Assembly (NCBI GenBank): GCA_026075535.2
Contig: AP026540.1
Coordinates: 12,338,001-12,402,000 of the forward strand
Direction: 5' to 3'
From: Tricholoma matsutake
Lineage: Eukaryota; Basidiomycota; Agaricomycetes; Agaricales; Tricholomataceae
DNA length: 64,000 nucleotides
Shown: positions 12,011-24,129 of the stretch, one piece after another
How positions within the stretch are numbered: the first letter of the stretch is position 1
Layout: every line of letters starts with the position of its first letter
Notes under the pieces: generated by a model
What the model saw: the letters and a program-made list of their open reading frames with translations, nothing else
What the model was told of the DNA's origin: nothing
The model's database searches: none
Translations under genes and position numbers: made by a program

Positions 12011-12530
12011 AAGAGTCCGCAAGCAATAACCTGAGATGGTGTCCACCCTGCTATCGCTTGTGATACAGGACCAGAATGACAGACTGGGGAGCCACATACT
12101 AGTAGTCGGCCCTTGAACTCAGCACTACCAACTGCGTGGTTTTGCGCCAGCCTGAACCGATCCCCATGGATGCCGTCCAATTCATTGTGTTGGAGTGGAA
12201 AGCAACTTTGGCTTCTGTTCATGTGTGAGCCATCGGGATTTATGGCTGCAAGAAACATAGTTGTTTGTCACCTACTCCTCCGAGTCTGGAATGCCTGAGA
12301 AAGGGCCTCATCTTCCCTAGCAGTGCAGGGTTGGACTCGAGGTTCTGGCAACCATCATGCATCATGCATCAGGATGTATTTTACTGTGACTCGGGCAGTA
12401 GTGATAGAATTGCCGATTTACATAGGCATTACCTTCGGAGCCATTGTCATGGTAGCCGTCGTGACTGCCAGTGAGCAGGTTCAAAAGAAAAAGGCTTTTG
12501 TCTTTCTGAAGTAGTGTTGAATTGTTAACA
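12011..12530. other. Coding-like remnants on both strands
   Basis: On the minus strand, 12258 to about 12015 reads as a protein-like segment with FPLQHNELDGIHGDRFRLAQ and GPVSQAIAGWTPSQV. On the plus strand, 12370-12510 could encode a hydrophobic helix (ELPIYIGITFGAIVMVAVV). I cannot decide which, if either, is a true exon, and recognise neither. Confidence 0.3.
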
Positions 12531-12841
12531 ATGTCCCAGTCGAACTCACTGGCACAACCTGTAGCCCATGCTCAGTTTGAACCTACCTACAGTGAACTAG
12601 CATGTGACCATCAGAGCTGTAGATGGTCCTTCAGTTCACTGGCAGCACTCAACTTTCATAAGTGATCATGTCAACCGAGCAAAAAGAGGCTATGGGGCGC
12701 ACTCTCCATAGGAAAGGAACTTTTTGCAATTTGGAAGAAGAGACGAATCGAAGCAGCTGCAAATATTTCAACTGTAAGGATGCCTCACTTGTCTTCCAGT
12801 TCCTCTTCTTTTGGCTCCCAAGCTAATTTCAGTCATACTAT

Positions 12842-15800
12842 ATGCTAGGTTGGCAGTCAAGTTGCCAGCCTCAGTGCACCTGGGCCACAGTGCAACTTGA
12901 CTCATCAATCAACAAAATCCCCCAGCCCCAGCCCACCTCAGGTCACTGCAAGTTCTGCCTTTCTGAATCTGAACAACTGGGATTGTTGACGGTATTTCAG
13001 GAGACTCTAATTGACAATGATCCTGAGTTGTTGCCCTTCGATCCCAATGACAAGACTCCTTTAGCCCTCAGGCGAACTCAATGGATAGGTACCCTACCGC
13101 CAGTTAGATATTGTGACATACAACCACAGGCCCCCCCACCCCTTGGTAAAGTGAACCTTACTGATTATATGTTTCTCTATCTTATTTCAAGGAAAGAACT
13201 TGCAGTGCCGGTTCCTGATACTTCTAGCGAATCTTCTGAGACTGCTGTGGTGCCACAGTCAATGATGCTGAGATATTTCTGTACTCCTCAAAACATCTTT
13301 GGGCTGTCTAGAAAGTTCTATGGATCGGAGTTACCATTTCATGATCCTGAAGCCTATACATTGTGATGTTCAATCTGATAGTTGCTCTACTGGTTCACTG
13401 GCAACTCATCCCAACCCTTCTCCAAATGACCAGCCATTCTATCCTTATCCAAACCAGGATGCATTCAATCTGGGTGACTGGTATTGGAATCATGGAGTTC
13501 AAAAGTCACAGGAGAACTTCAAACGTCTTCTAGAGATAGTCGGTAACCCGAGCTTCTCACCTAGTAATATCCAAAAGACAAACTGGACAGAGATTGATAC
13601 TCTTCTTGCCACTAACAAAGGGGATGGCTATCTCGAGGATGATCAGTGGTTGGGGGAGGATACAGGGTGGACCCGTACTGCTATTTCAATATGCATGCTC
13701 TTCCATTCTCGCATGAAAATCTCTGGTCTGCAGCAGTACCTAGCTGGAGAATTGTACCACCAGTCGATAATAGCAGTTATTCAGGAACGACTTTTGAGGG
13801 GGCTCGAGAACTTTCATTTCCAGCCATATGAGCTCCTGTGGAAACGTAGTGACCACGAAGATGAACCAGATATCCGCATTCATGGAGAGTTGTATTCCTC
13901 AGCTGCATTCCTGAAAGCACATAAAGCACTGTTGGATTCACGACCCAACCCTGGTTGTATTGCCCCAAGAGTGATAATTGCACTCATGTTTTGGTCTGAT
14001 GAGACTGTACTAACATCATTTGGCAAAACAAAACTTTGGCCTTGTTATATGTATTTTGGAAATGAGTCCAAATACCAGCAAATGAAGCCTTCATGCAACC
14101 TGGCCAATCATATTGCTTACTTCAAAGTGGTATGATTACTCTGTCGTCTCTGTTGCTCTCGATTTTCTCATCAATCGCGCTTTAGCTCCCAGATTCCTTC
14201 AGAGAATTTGCGGTCAATTACACTGGTGGCAAGGGACCTAACGAGCATTTGATGAAGCACTGTCATCAAGAGCTTTTTCATGCACAGTGGGAGATCCTTC
14301 TGGATGATGAATTTCTCAAAGCTTACGAGAATGGTGCCTTGTTTGCATGCTCTGATGGAGTCATCCGACAATTCTATCCCAGAGTATTCACATACTCTGC
14401 TGACTATCCAGACACGTCTGTTTTCATTCTACTTTTCCTCATCAGCCATTTTCTGATAATAGAATTTAGAGTTCGTCTGGCATCCATTTGCCAGAATGGC
14501 AAATGTGCTTGTCTGTGTTGCCTTGTTCCCAAGTCCCAGTTTCCAGTTTCCAGAACTTGGCATGGAGGCTGATCTTAGGTGTTGAGTGATGATGATTTGC
14601 AAGGATTCTAATACTAGGTCCAACATCCAAGCCGCACGATCTCTCATTTACAAGAACAATTATGCGGTGAATAGTACTTATGTTGAGGATGTTTTGAAGA
14701 AAGAGTCACTTGTCCCTTCTTTGGAAAGTCACTGTCATTCAAGCACTCTACAACTAACTGATCATCTTCATCTCAGAATGCCTTTTCAGTGCGTTTGGCT
14801 CATTTTGGTTTTGAGTGCAATTTGATGCTGGTGGTTGATCTAATGCATGAATTTGAGCTTGGGGTATGGAAAAACATTTTTATCCACTTGATTCACATCC
14901 TGCATGCAGTTGACCCAGCACTGGTGATTGAGTTGGATTCAAGGTAAGCTGGACCACTGATTTGTCAATGACATTAGCTAACTATTTCTTTGAGATATCG
15001 CCAAGTTCCAACATTTGGAAGAGATAACATTCGAAAGTTTTCCAAAAATTCTTCTGAAATGAAGAAGATGGCTGCTCATGATTTTGAAAACCTCTTGCAG
15101 GTGACTGATATTTTTTTCTCTATCACATGCTGTCAACAATGGAAGTTTCAGTGTGCCATTCCTGTTTTCGAAGGTTTGTTTCCTGAACCACATGATCAAA
15201 TCATTCAAGAGCTTCTCTTTCTCTGTGCCCACTGGCATGGACTTGCCAAGCTTCGAATGCATACGGATTTCACACTGTCTATTCTCGAAGAAGTTACTAT
15301 GGATCTAGGGAGCCAACTCCGCTTATTTTCTGATGCATGTACACAGTATGCTACATCTGAGCTCCCTCATGAAGAACGAGTACGGAAGCGACGTGAAATT
15401 AAGAAGTCTACCCCAGAGGTTCAACCCAGTCACAATGCTAATTCCAGATTGGATGTGCCACGAACAACAGCAGGTCATCGAAGGAAACAGTATAATATGC
15501 ATACCTATAAGCTCCATGCACTTGGGGATTATGCAGACACAATACGAATGTATGGAACCTGTGACTCCTATAATACGGAACTGGTATGTATGAAGGTATT
15601 TGGAATATCTTCTGTATTAACATGCACTTCCCTTTAGGGTGAGTTGGAACACCATACAGCAAAGGCATGCTATGCCCAAACAGACCGCTGGAAATACGTG
15701 CAGCAAATGGCTAAGACTGAGCGTAGGCAGGCTCGAATTTGATGTATACGTGAACAGAGCAGTGGGAAAACAACTGTCAACAATGACAAGGTCGCAATCA

Positions 15801-17134
15801 ATCCAGATGTGCACCATTCCATAGGCCAATCAGAAAATCTCTCAGAACATGTCGGACTCTTTGTGCAGAAACATCAGGTGACCCAGCTGTTAAGGTCATG
15901 CAGAGTCCTGTTGTTCTGTCAAATTTTTGTTGATGATTTCGATAGAATTTCATTCCAAAATTGAAGAAACATCTTCTCCCGCAGATTAGGTTTCTGCTCA
16001 CTGAACAACTGGAAGCTTCTAACACTGAAGCTATCCATGGTGAGAAGTTGAATCTTCTGGCATGGCAAGTAGTTACACTCAAGCATGAATGTGTGTACAA
16101 ACACAACATTATGTGGATCAACTATACTCGGTATGACGTCCATTGCAATGAGGACGTCATCCACATAGGGACAAGCAGGCATTGCAACATAATGACACTC
16201 AACCCAACATACACACCAGGTGGTAGTGCGCCCGGTGACAGCCACCCATTCTGCTATGCTCATGTACTCGGCATCTTTCATGCCAACGTCATGTATATTG
16301 GCGCAGGAAATACAGACTACCATCCTCGCCGGCTGGAGGCGTTATGGGTTCGGTGGTATAAGCTAGAAAGTGGTAATGCGACTTGGTCCACGTGAATGTT
16401 AGACTGTGTTTCATTCCTCCCAGTGAATGATGAAAATGCTTTCGGATTTCTTGATCCTAGTGATGTCCTTTGAGGATGCCATATCATTCCTACATTTAGG
16501 CAAGGAAGGGTCCGTGAGGATGGTGAACCTGGTCTTTCATATTGGGCCCAGGATGTTGTTGATTGGAAATTGTACTTCATCAGTCGGTAAGCGACATTGT
16601 TTATATATACATATAAACACCAATTTCTGATTTCGAATAAGTTTTGTTGATAGGGATATGATGATGAGATATCACTGGGGTCACAGGGTTGGACATATGT
16701 ATAATCGACAGAACCAACATCAAGGGATAGCGATGGAAGCTCTTCAAGATTCTTCGAGCCCCCAAACAGAAAACCAACAAGAGGAGGGCCCAGAACATGC
16801 TGCCAGACTTGGAGGTACAGCTGATCGATTCCCATTGGTAGAGGGCAACACAAACACCAGGCTGGAAGAGCACCCGACCTGTAACCCTCTGTCGGGGCAT
16901 GATAATGGCAGTGGGGCCTTTGCTGGCTCAAATGTTAGCATGGACTTCAGGCTTGACATGGTGGCTGGAGCAGCTGAAGGCCTGGACATGACTGATGAAG
17001 AAGTTGAGACTGATATTGATTCTGATACAGATTTCGACAGCGACTCGGACTCTGACGATTGTGAGTCACTGAGTGGCTATGAGTCCGAAGACCATCTGGA
17101 GTTACTTGCCAGGGACGAGATGTACAGCTATTGA
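12842..17134 (+). pseudogene. Plavaka-type transposase, multi-exon, decayed
   Basis: This matches, along its whole length, the agaricomycete transposases called Plavaka, DNA-transposon enzymes related to the CACTA group. Landmarks in order: FYGSELPFHDPEAYTL, ALMFWSDETVLTSFG, MYFGNESKYQQMKP, FREFAVNYTGGKGPN, FYPRVFTYSADYP, LMHEFELGVWKNIFIHLI, VPTFGRDNIRKFS, CAIPVFEGLFPEPHDQII, MHTYKLHALGDYADTIRMYG, WINYTRYDV, MMRYHWGHRVGHMYN, then an acidic Asp/Ser tail ending DEMYSY. Introns are visible at about 14418-14470, 14944-14995 (gtaagc...ag), 15102-15150, 15583-15638, 15897-15948 and 16588-16653. The frame is broken by a shift near 13365 and by TGA codons at about 14583, 15740 and 16471. The acidic tail suggests the 3' end is complete, but the gene cannot make an intact protein as it stands. 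Terminal inverted repeats were not found with confidence. Confidence 0.78.
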
Positions 17135-17449
17135 TAGTGATGATTCATGTTTATGATGAATATATCAGCCAGCTAGTAGAGTATATCTAAAATATTTGGC
17201 AAGCATATTCTTATAGGTGGGCCGCCTATGTCAACAAATGTATTCTGTCGATTATGAATATTTGTTCAATATTTGGGATTACTATGTCAGGACTCGATAT
17301 CGGACGCACTCGGGTCATGTGATCTGGTTCATTCTCCGAGTCAGGCTTTTCCTTTAACTTCTTGAACTTGTTTCACTCCCAGGGCCCCAACTTGAACACA
17401 TCTGTGGACTCTTTTGACATATTATAGTCCCTCACCTTCCGCCAATTGT
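17135..17449. other. Intergenic, nothing recognised
   Basis: About 315 bp between the transposase stop and the first array A unit, AT-rich, with no coding-like frame. Confidence 0.5.
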
Positions 17450-17870
17450 CCTGGGATTCAAGCACAGAGTTAGCACGGTTGCGGACTCTGTTGTTTCAAG
17501 CGGCATAATATTCACCTTCACCTTCTGCCCTGGGATTCGAGCACAGAGTTAGCACAGTTGCGGACTCTGTTGTTTGATGTAACACCCCCCCTCACCTAAT
17601 TGCCCTGGGATTTGAGCGCATAGTTAGCACGGTTGTGGACTCTGTTTTTCAACATTGTGTACCCACCTTCCACCAAAATTATTGCTTCACATAGTGTCTG
17701 TCTTCATCTTTCTCTAAGCTTCGACCTCTGACAGTTTCTTAACTTTTCAATCGCAGACATTGTTCAATCTTGGCGCCATCTTTGTTCATTTACACGCTTG
17801 TAATATCGAAGATAGAGTCAGCATGGTTGTGGACTCTGGTGTTTTGGGTTAGAGTTGCCTTCCTGTATTA
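17450..17870 (+). repeat. Minisatellite array A upstream of the 17.9 kb gene
   Basis: About three units of roughly 75-80 bp, each carrying the phrase gcacagagttagcacggttg followed by cggactctgttgttt. Within a unit, cagagt and actctg form a short inverted repeat. Further copies lie at 1986-2830 (inverted) and 22310-22960. Its constant position just before the same reading frame in two copies suggests it is the promoter-side part of a mobile or duplicated unit. Confidence 0.85.
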
Positions 17871-17932
17871 GCATTGCCACGCTTGGCTTCCAGTATGTTG
17901 ATAATGGCCATATTTTATTCTGAATTCCTTAT

Positions 17933-20900
17933 ATGTTTTCTAGTAGATCTCGACTATACTTGTGGTCTCCACTTCTCATGTCTTCAGCGCAATATCTCAA
18001 CATTGCACACGTGTACAGCAAGGTTCCAGATGTTTACGATGGCTTGTCATTCTATGTGCCATGTGAAACTGCTATGCACCAGCGCAGTGTTCAGATACGG
18101 GATGACATGTACGAGCTTTGGTCCCCAAATGTGGACAGTATTGATTATTATCCCAGAGTACCATTGAAGGAACTGGTGGCTTTGTATGATGGGAGCTTGC
18201 ATTATCACGATGGACAACTGGGGCCACACGACTGGACATTACATCCCCAACACTTCTATCCTCAGTGTCCGTGGTTGGGCTTTTGTATGCGTCCTCCTTT
18301 TAATATTCGTAACTGGTGTTCAGTGGACCCCGAACTTGTTCCTCTCCTGCTGGTATGGGTGCCCTCACCATCTGCCACAGGCCATGGGTCTTTGAACCTT
18401 GAGTTCCTTCCGGTGTTGACCCAGCAGGCGAATTTGTTATATACTTCAACGCATAAATTTCACACTGGCGCACCCCTGACAGATGAACTCCAAAATGCTT
18501 TAACTAATTGCCCTTTTTACCCATCGCCAGAGCAAATGAATATGCTCACCAAACAGTCAGTCTGGACATGGGAGGAGGTAGTTCCGCTCTTCGTTGGACT
18601 ACAAAGGGGCCTCCAAGAGATGGAGGCTTGGTTGACCATGATGAAGTTCTGGAGGTGGCGCCAATTGATGAGCCCCTTATCAATTACTAAGGTGCAATCC
18701 GGTCGCATTGGCGTATGGCTCAATGGAGCTGCAAAAGCTGATGGGATATGGTTGCTGCGTGTCGGCATCGTTCCTGTGTACATCATTCATTGGTACAGTG
18801 AAGGCTTGGATTTCCCATCTCTGTCACCACCTCCTAGTACCATTCTGGATCGACGGCCTCCTGTGGACAAGCGTTGACAGGATTTTGTGCATCGAACTCC
18901 TGCTGAACAGCTGAACTCGCCTGAGGCAAATCCCTATCTTCAAGTTATTTCCCAAAGTGGTCCCCTGAAATTCCTTCCATTTTCTCTCAATCAGTTTGAA
19001 AGAGGTCCTTGCATAGAGTGTAAAGAGAAATATTGTGCTTGCTCTGCATCTTGGGCATTCTGCATTCGAATGTGTGAACACCAGACTCTTGATGAATCTG
19101 ATGATGACATGCCATCACCTGAAGACAGTCGTTCCTGCCCTCGGGTGCCATCTCCTGTTGAGTACAGCACATACCCTCCTGTCCCTCTGGAACCGCTTAA
19201 TGGTGAAATGTCTGCTCAGCGTTGAACTGATTCAGATTCGGGGAATGGCTGGGGTTGCTTCAATGGTTGGTGGAATCGCAACTCAGACGATGACCAAAGT
19301 GTCACTAACAGCAGTCGTCCAACCGATTTTAGTTGGGATAGTGGCTTTAACAGAGGTGGTCATTCCAGTCTTCGTACTGCCCCAGATTTAAGCGACAAAT
19401 GGCACGGAACCGATTTCATTCCAGACCATAGTGTTGCCAGAGGTAGTTCTTTGGGGTGCTCGGGAAAGGATGATTGAGGTTCAAGACAGCGCCGAGATCA
19501 TTCATCAGCAAGTTACTTACATCATTGGAATGAATCCCATCACAGTAATATTGACCATGTTTGCGATTATGATGATCGATCAGATAATTTCTGGGGAAAG
19601 CAGCTATATGAAATTTGAGCCCCTGTTACACATGATGGCCCCTTGCTGCCAGTCCACTCAATGAGGTGGAGGGAAGTGGAGAGTGCACAATCACTGCCTC
19701 TGTCTCGCTCTGCATGGGACGATCCTCTTTCTGAAGTAATGATCAAGTCATTGTCTGATCACAGATTGGGAGAATTGGTTACTGAAGGTCCAGTGGCATT
19801 TTGGAGACCTCTGCCAGTTGCCTCTATCCGCCTTCCCAAACATGCAAAGAAAAGGAAGAACTCAAAGTCAGGTGAAGCTGTGTGGCACAGATTCATTGAG
19901 ATGGATCCAGCTAAGGAACCAGGGCTGCGCTTCCTTGTGGAGGAAGGCAAGACTGCAATGGTCTTAAAATCACTGCAAAAAGTTTCTGAAGAGAAAGCAT
20001 CCTTCGAATCAGAGACTGAAACTCCTGATTGAGAACCAAGCTGGTGTACAGTATGGGATCATCATATGCAACACTGTCTTACATTCATCTGGCCATTTAA
20101 TCATATGCAAGTATACTATAACCACTCTATCTTTGGTTTTCCTCTTCCCGAGATGACGTTTGTCAAGAGTGAAGGCAAGAAAGGTTTCCTCCTGATCAAA
20201 AATTGCTCATCTTGGGCATATGCTCGACCCCACCCTACGTCTAAAGATCAGGTTGGATCAGAACCATCCCTTGAAGAGTGTCGCCCTAAGCCTTCACCCC
20301 AAACACCACAGCCAAGTTCTTTGACCCCTTTGTTAAATTCCTCCATGCCGGGAGCCACACCAACAACCCAGACTCACTCTCCGACTCCTCTGGCTTCATT
20401 ACATTCCCCTATGCCTAGAGTCACACTGATAACCCGGATGCGCTCTTCGACCCCTCCTGCTTTGTTGCCTTCCTGTATGCCTGGAACTACACCAATAACC
20501 TGAGCATGTTCTCTGACCCCTCCAGCTTCGCTACCTTCCGGTATCCACAGAGCTACACCAGCAGCCCAGAGACATTCTCCCACTCCCCTCACATTTCCTT
20601 CCCTTATGGTTGGAGCTACAGCGTGTAATGATCAGATGTTGCCGCATGAGGATGCAGATGCTGAGAATGTTGACTGGCCAAGTTCTTCGAGCAAGTTGCC
20701 CACAGTTGGCTTGTCTGTTAGCGATGGTGTTGGTAAATGGAATCAACACATCCAGCTGTATCTTCCTGAGTACAACCATGTCAGCAAAGAGGAACTAGAC
20801 TTGGGAGATGGTTCAGAAGATGGAACTCTTGCTGTACAGAGGCATGACCCCCTCCCTCCCACTCCCTGCAATCATCAAGGTGGCTCAGACATGTTGTTGC

Positions 20901-22126
20901 TTTGCATCCAAAAGGACTCCATGGTCATTGATACTCCCCTGAATGCTGCCTTGATCCATGCAAAGGGCAATTATCCTAGCTGTGAAACTTTTAAGAATCA
21001 GTGTTCTATGGATGAGGCTGTATCTGCCAGTGCAGATAATGTAGGTTGTGTTAGCAGTGGAGCTGATGAGAGTGATGTAATCTCGAGGCAAGTTGAAGTT
21101 GAAGCTGAAGCTTTCTCAGTGTCAGGTTTGTTTTTCACTTGAATTTGTTCTTGATTTTTATTGGTGCCTCATGTTCATCATTTATCCATTCCAGAATTCA
21201 AGGAGAAGTCTTTGTGTACGAATGATGGAGCCGAAAAAATGTGGAATGATGACACGACTGTCAAGGGCAACTCAGTCTCTGCAATTGATGCCTCCAATAT
21301 GGATGTTGATAGAGTAGTTGACCCCTCGGGCCCTTTCCATATCTTGGAACAGGTCCCAAATATTGCAGCTTCCCCGGCAGTATATCTGTGTTGCGCAATG
21401 GATGACAGTGTGTCATTAAAGAAATACATTATTGCCACCTGTGAGAAACACTCCAAGCAAGCTGGACTGCGCTCTATCCACTGTGACCCTCTCCCTGTTC
21501 ATGGAACTGTGCTTAATGGCTTTGTCTTGCAGTTTGTTGATGCAGCACAGTCGGCCTTAGTCCATGACATACTTCCAGTTCCTGATTGGACCTACATCAC
21601 AGAAGCTTTTGCTACTGAAGTTATCTCAGTTGCAAGGGATAGCTGGACGTTCAAAGCTCCGGTAACAAGTTACATGTGGAGCAACCTGCCTTTCAACCTA
21701 CCATCTGTGCATCATGCATCGACATCTGGTTCTTGGGCTTCTTTGACATCCAATATTTGATGTCCAGTGCTCCAGCCTATCCCACCCTTACCCTCCATCA
21801 CCTCACCAATTACACAGTCAGCCATATCTAGACCTACCCCTTCTTCAACCTCTCGTGTTCATTGCCTGGAGCAAGCCTCTTCCCGGCCTTCCCCATATCC
21901 TTCTACACATCAGCAGGCTGCTGCCCCAGAGTCAAAAATGAAGTCACGTCAAAGGCATGGTGCTGTAAAAAAGAAACATTCAGGTCATCGAGAGGCTCTG
22001 TTTCAATGGTTTGGGCTGGAGTTTTGGCAACTTCTTGATGTCATGACTGCTGAGCAGTTTGCTAGCTGTACTCCCGAGCAACAAGCATACATCGCAGTAC
22101 ATAGAGAGAACCAAGGATGTAGTTAA
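17933..22126 (+). pseudogene. Unrecognised large gene, about 1,375 codons, interrupted only by TGA
   Basis: One frame runs from ATG at 17933 (another candidate ATG is at 17978) to TAA at 22124, with a single 69-nt intron at about 21126-21194 (gtttgt...ccag). The only stops inside are seven TGA codons at 18875, 19223, 19475, 19616, 20030, 20501 and 21758. The N-terminal 300 residues are aromatic-rich and include IGVWLNGAAKADGIWLLRVG and VPVYIIHWY, reminiscent of uncharacterised agaricomycete proteins with a G-W/Y-x-N-G...hydrophobic-H pattern. A CxxC/CxC patch (CIECKEKYCAC) follows, then Trp/Asn/Ser/Asp-rich low complexity, then a Pro/Ser/Thr-rich repeat region (about 20270-20600), and a basic C-terminus before FQWFGLEFWQLLDVMTAEQF. 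Function unknown. Truncated copies of its 5' end occur at 2.0 and 22.8 kb, which suggests a multicopy, possibly mobile, gene. Confidence 0.7.
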
Positions 22127-22309
22127 GAAGTTGGTCATAGATAATGCATAGACATTTGATTGTACTAGTAATACGTGTATACCAGGTTTTCTGAGTCGGT
22201 GCCATAAATAGTAGTGAGTAATCGACCTCGGATCACAATGGGGTCCAAAACACGATATTATGATACAAACTTTTAACGTTGAACATACACATCTGTGACG
22301 TTGCACACA

Positions 22310-22960
22310 GAGTCAGCACATTGTTTAATGCAACTGAAATATCCTCCTTCACCTTCATGATTGCCCTGGCTTTGAGCACAGAGTTAGCACGGCTGCAGAC
22401 TCTGTTGTTTGACAACCTTACCTTCCTTCAAGATTGCTCTGGGATTTGAGCACAGAGTTAGCATGGCTGCGGACTCTGTTGTTTGACAATCTTACCTTCC
22501 TTCAAGATTGCCCTGGGATTCAAGCACAGAGTTAGCACAGTTGCAGACTCTGTTGTTCAACATTCCTTCAAATTGACTGGAATTGCTGCACATAAAGCCT
22601 GTCTTGATCTTCCTTCAAGCTTCAAGCCTCAACAGTTCCAAGTTCCCAGTGTTTTGGTGCAGATGTTGTTCACGCTTTCAACATCGAAGATAGAGTTAGC
22701 ATGGTTGCAGACTCTGGTGTTTTGTGTTGGCATTGCTTCGCTCAGTTTCCGGTATGCCAATAATATTCCAGATATTGTTCCAAATTCTGTACATGTTTTC
22801 CAGTAAATTTCGACTAGACTTGTGGTTTTCTCATGTCTTCGGAGCAATATCTCAATATTCCACTCATGTACAGCAAGGCTCCGGATGTTTATGATGGGTT
22901 GTGATTCTATGTGCCATGCGAAACTGCTGTACACCAGGGTTGTGTACAGATTATCCACCC
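22310..22960 (+). repeat. Array A, third copy, with truncated start of the 17.9 kb gene
   Basis: About four units with gcacagagttagcacggctg and ggactctgttgtttgac, followed by sequence matching 17690-18100 (regions around tcgaagatagagttagcatg, then atctcaatattccactcatg). The coding part stops at about 22945, where another array unit begins (22955-23060). It lies directly behind the full gene copy, in direct orientation. Confidence 0.82.
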
Positions 22961-23222
22961 TCGCCTTCCTTCAAGATTGCCCTGGGATTCAAGCACAGAG
23001 TTAGCACGGTTGCAGACTTGTGTTGACGTTGTATCCTTACCTTCCTTCAAATTGTTTTGCTTCACATATGAGTCTATCTTCATCTTCCTTCAAGCTTCAA
23101 GCCTCTTGGCATTTTGGTGCAGACGTTGTTCAATCTTAGCACTTTCTCAGTATGATTCTCCTTATTTTGTTGTTGCTTACTGACATGGAATCTAGGTAAA
23201 TGGCATTTGGTGGTGTTCAGGA

Positions 23223-23372
23223 TCGATTGACATTCGAAACATGTCTTCTACAAACCAACTCTTGGCCACCTTATCAAAGGTTCTTGCCACACCAGCACTC
23301 ATGCTGACCATTGCAGACTTCTATCAACCCATTCTGTATGATCTCTGTGCTTGTTGGCTAGAAGACTAACAA
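23223..23372 (+). pseudogene. Short coding remnant, possibly midasin N-terminus
   Basis: About 48 codons (NQLLATLSKVLATPALMLTI, then FYQPILYDLCACWLED) end at a TAA. The pattern resembles the N-terminal region of fungal midasin (MDN1), where a leucine-rich stretch is followed by a P-x-L-x-DLCARWL-like motif. The match is short and from memory only. No other midasin sequence is seen around it. Confidence 0.25.
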
Positions 23373-23534
23373 AATACTGAAGAGAGCCCCATGAGACAAC
23401 TGGAATTCCTTTGAAGATATTACTTTGCCCACCCCTACTCCCTTTATTGACTAGTTTGTTGGGGGGTGCTCCTTGCACATCATTCAACCTGACCTAAGTA
23501 CAAGACGACAAGGACAAGGACAAGGAAGAGGATT

Positions 23535-23625
23535 ACGATGGGGGATGGAGATGGAGATGGAGATGAAGATGGAGATTAAGACAGAGATGGAGATGGAAAT
23601 GGAGACATCAAGGAAAATGATGGCA
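23535..23625. repeat. Simple repeat (ggagat)n
   Basis: An imperfect hexamer run, ggagatggagatggagatga and continuing to about 23610, encoding Asp/Gly or Glu/Met runs depending on frame. No gene assigned. Confidence 0.8.
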
Positions 23626-24129
23626 ATGAGAGACGGCGGGGACGAGAGATGGTGGGGACGAACAAAGCACCCACCCCCAGATTTGCAAGCCCCTGCGTGC
23701 AAGGTGGATTGCCAGTGCAGGTGCTGTCATTTCAAAAAGTTTTTGAAGCTCTATCAGAATCATCTGACTCAGTCAGCATGAGATATTGGTCACCTTTACA
23801 TTTAGTCATCCCAAGCTGTTTCCAAGCCATTGTCATGCCAGTGGTGGCCATCCTGAGCCACCAGGCTCAGAATTAGTTTCTAAATGGTTGTGATGCTGTT
23901 ACACACTGAATTGCAATTGGCAACAGTTGATTCAAGTTTGGCAATGACCTATGTACCTTCACTATCTTTCTGACAACAGGCTCCATGACACTTGAGTCAG
24001 AGAGTCAAAACACGACTCCAAAAGGGCCGTGTTTAATGATATTTCAGGCTCCCCAGGTTACTGATTCTCCTCACCTTCCTTCTCCACTTCCTTTCATTAC
24101 TTCTGCTTTCTATCGTTGTGCTGGGCCAC

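Noticed and set aside
17933..22126. UGA recoding (selenocysteine or reassigned codon) as the reason for TGA-only interruptions
   Set aside because: No SECIS-like signal was sought beyond eye inspection, basidiomycetes are not known to recode UGA, and the same TGA-for-Arg pattern appears in dead transposon genes with frameshifts.
23484..23702. Minus-strand frame with alternating Ile/Ser
   Set aside because: It is the reverse reading of a ggagat simple repeat.
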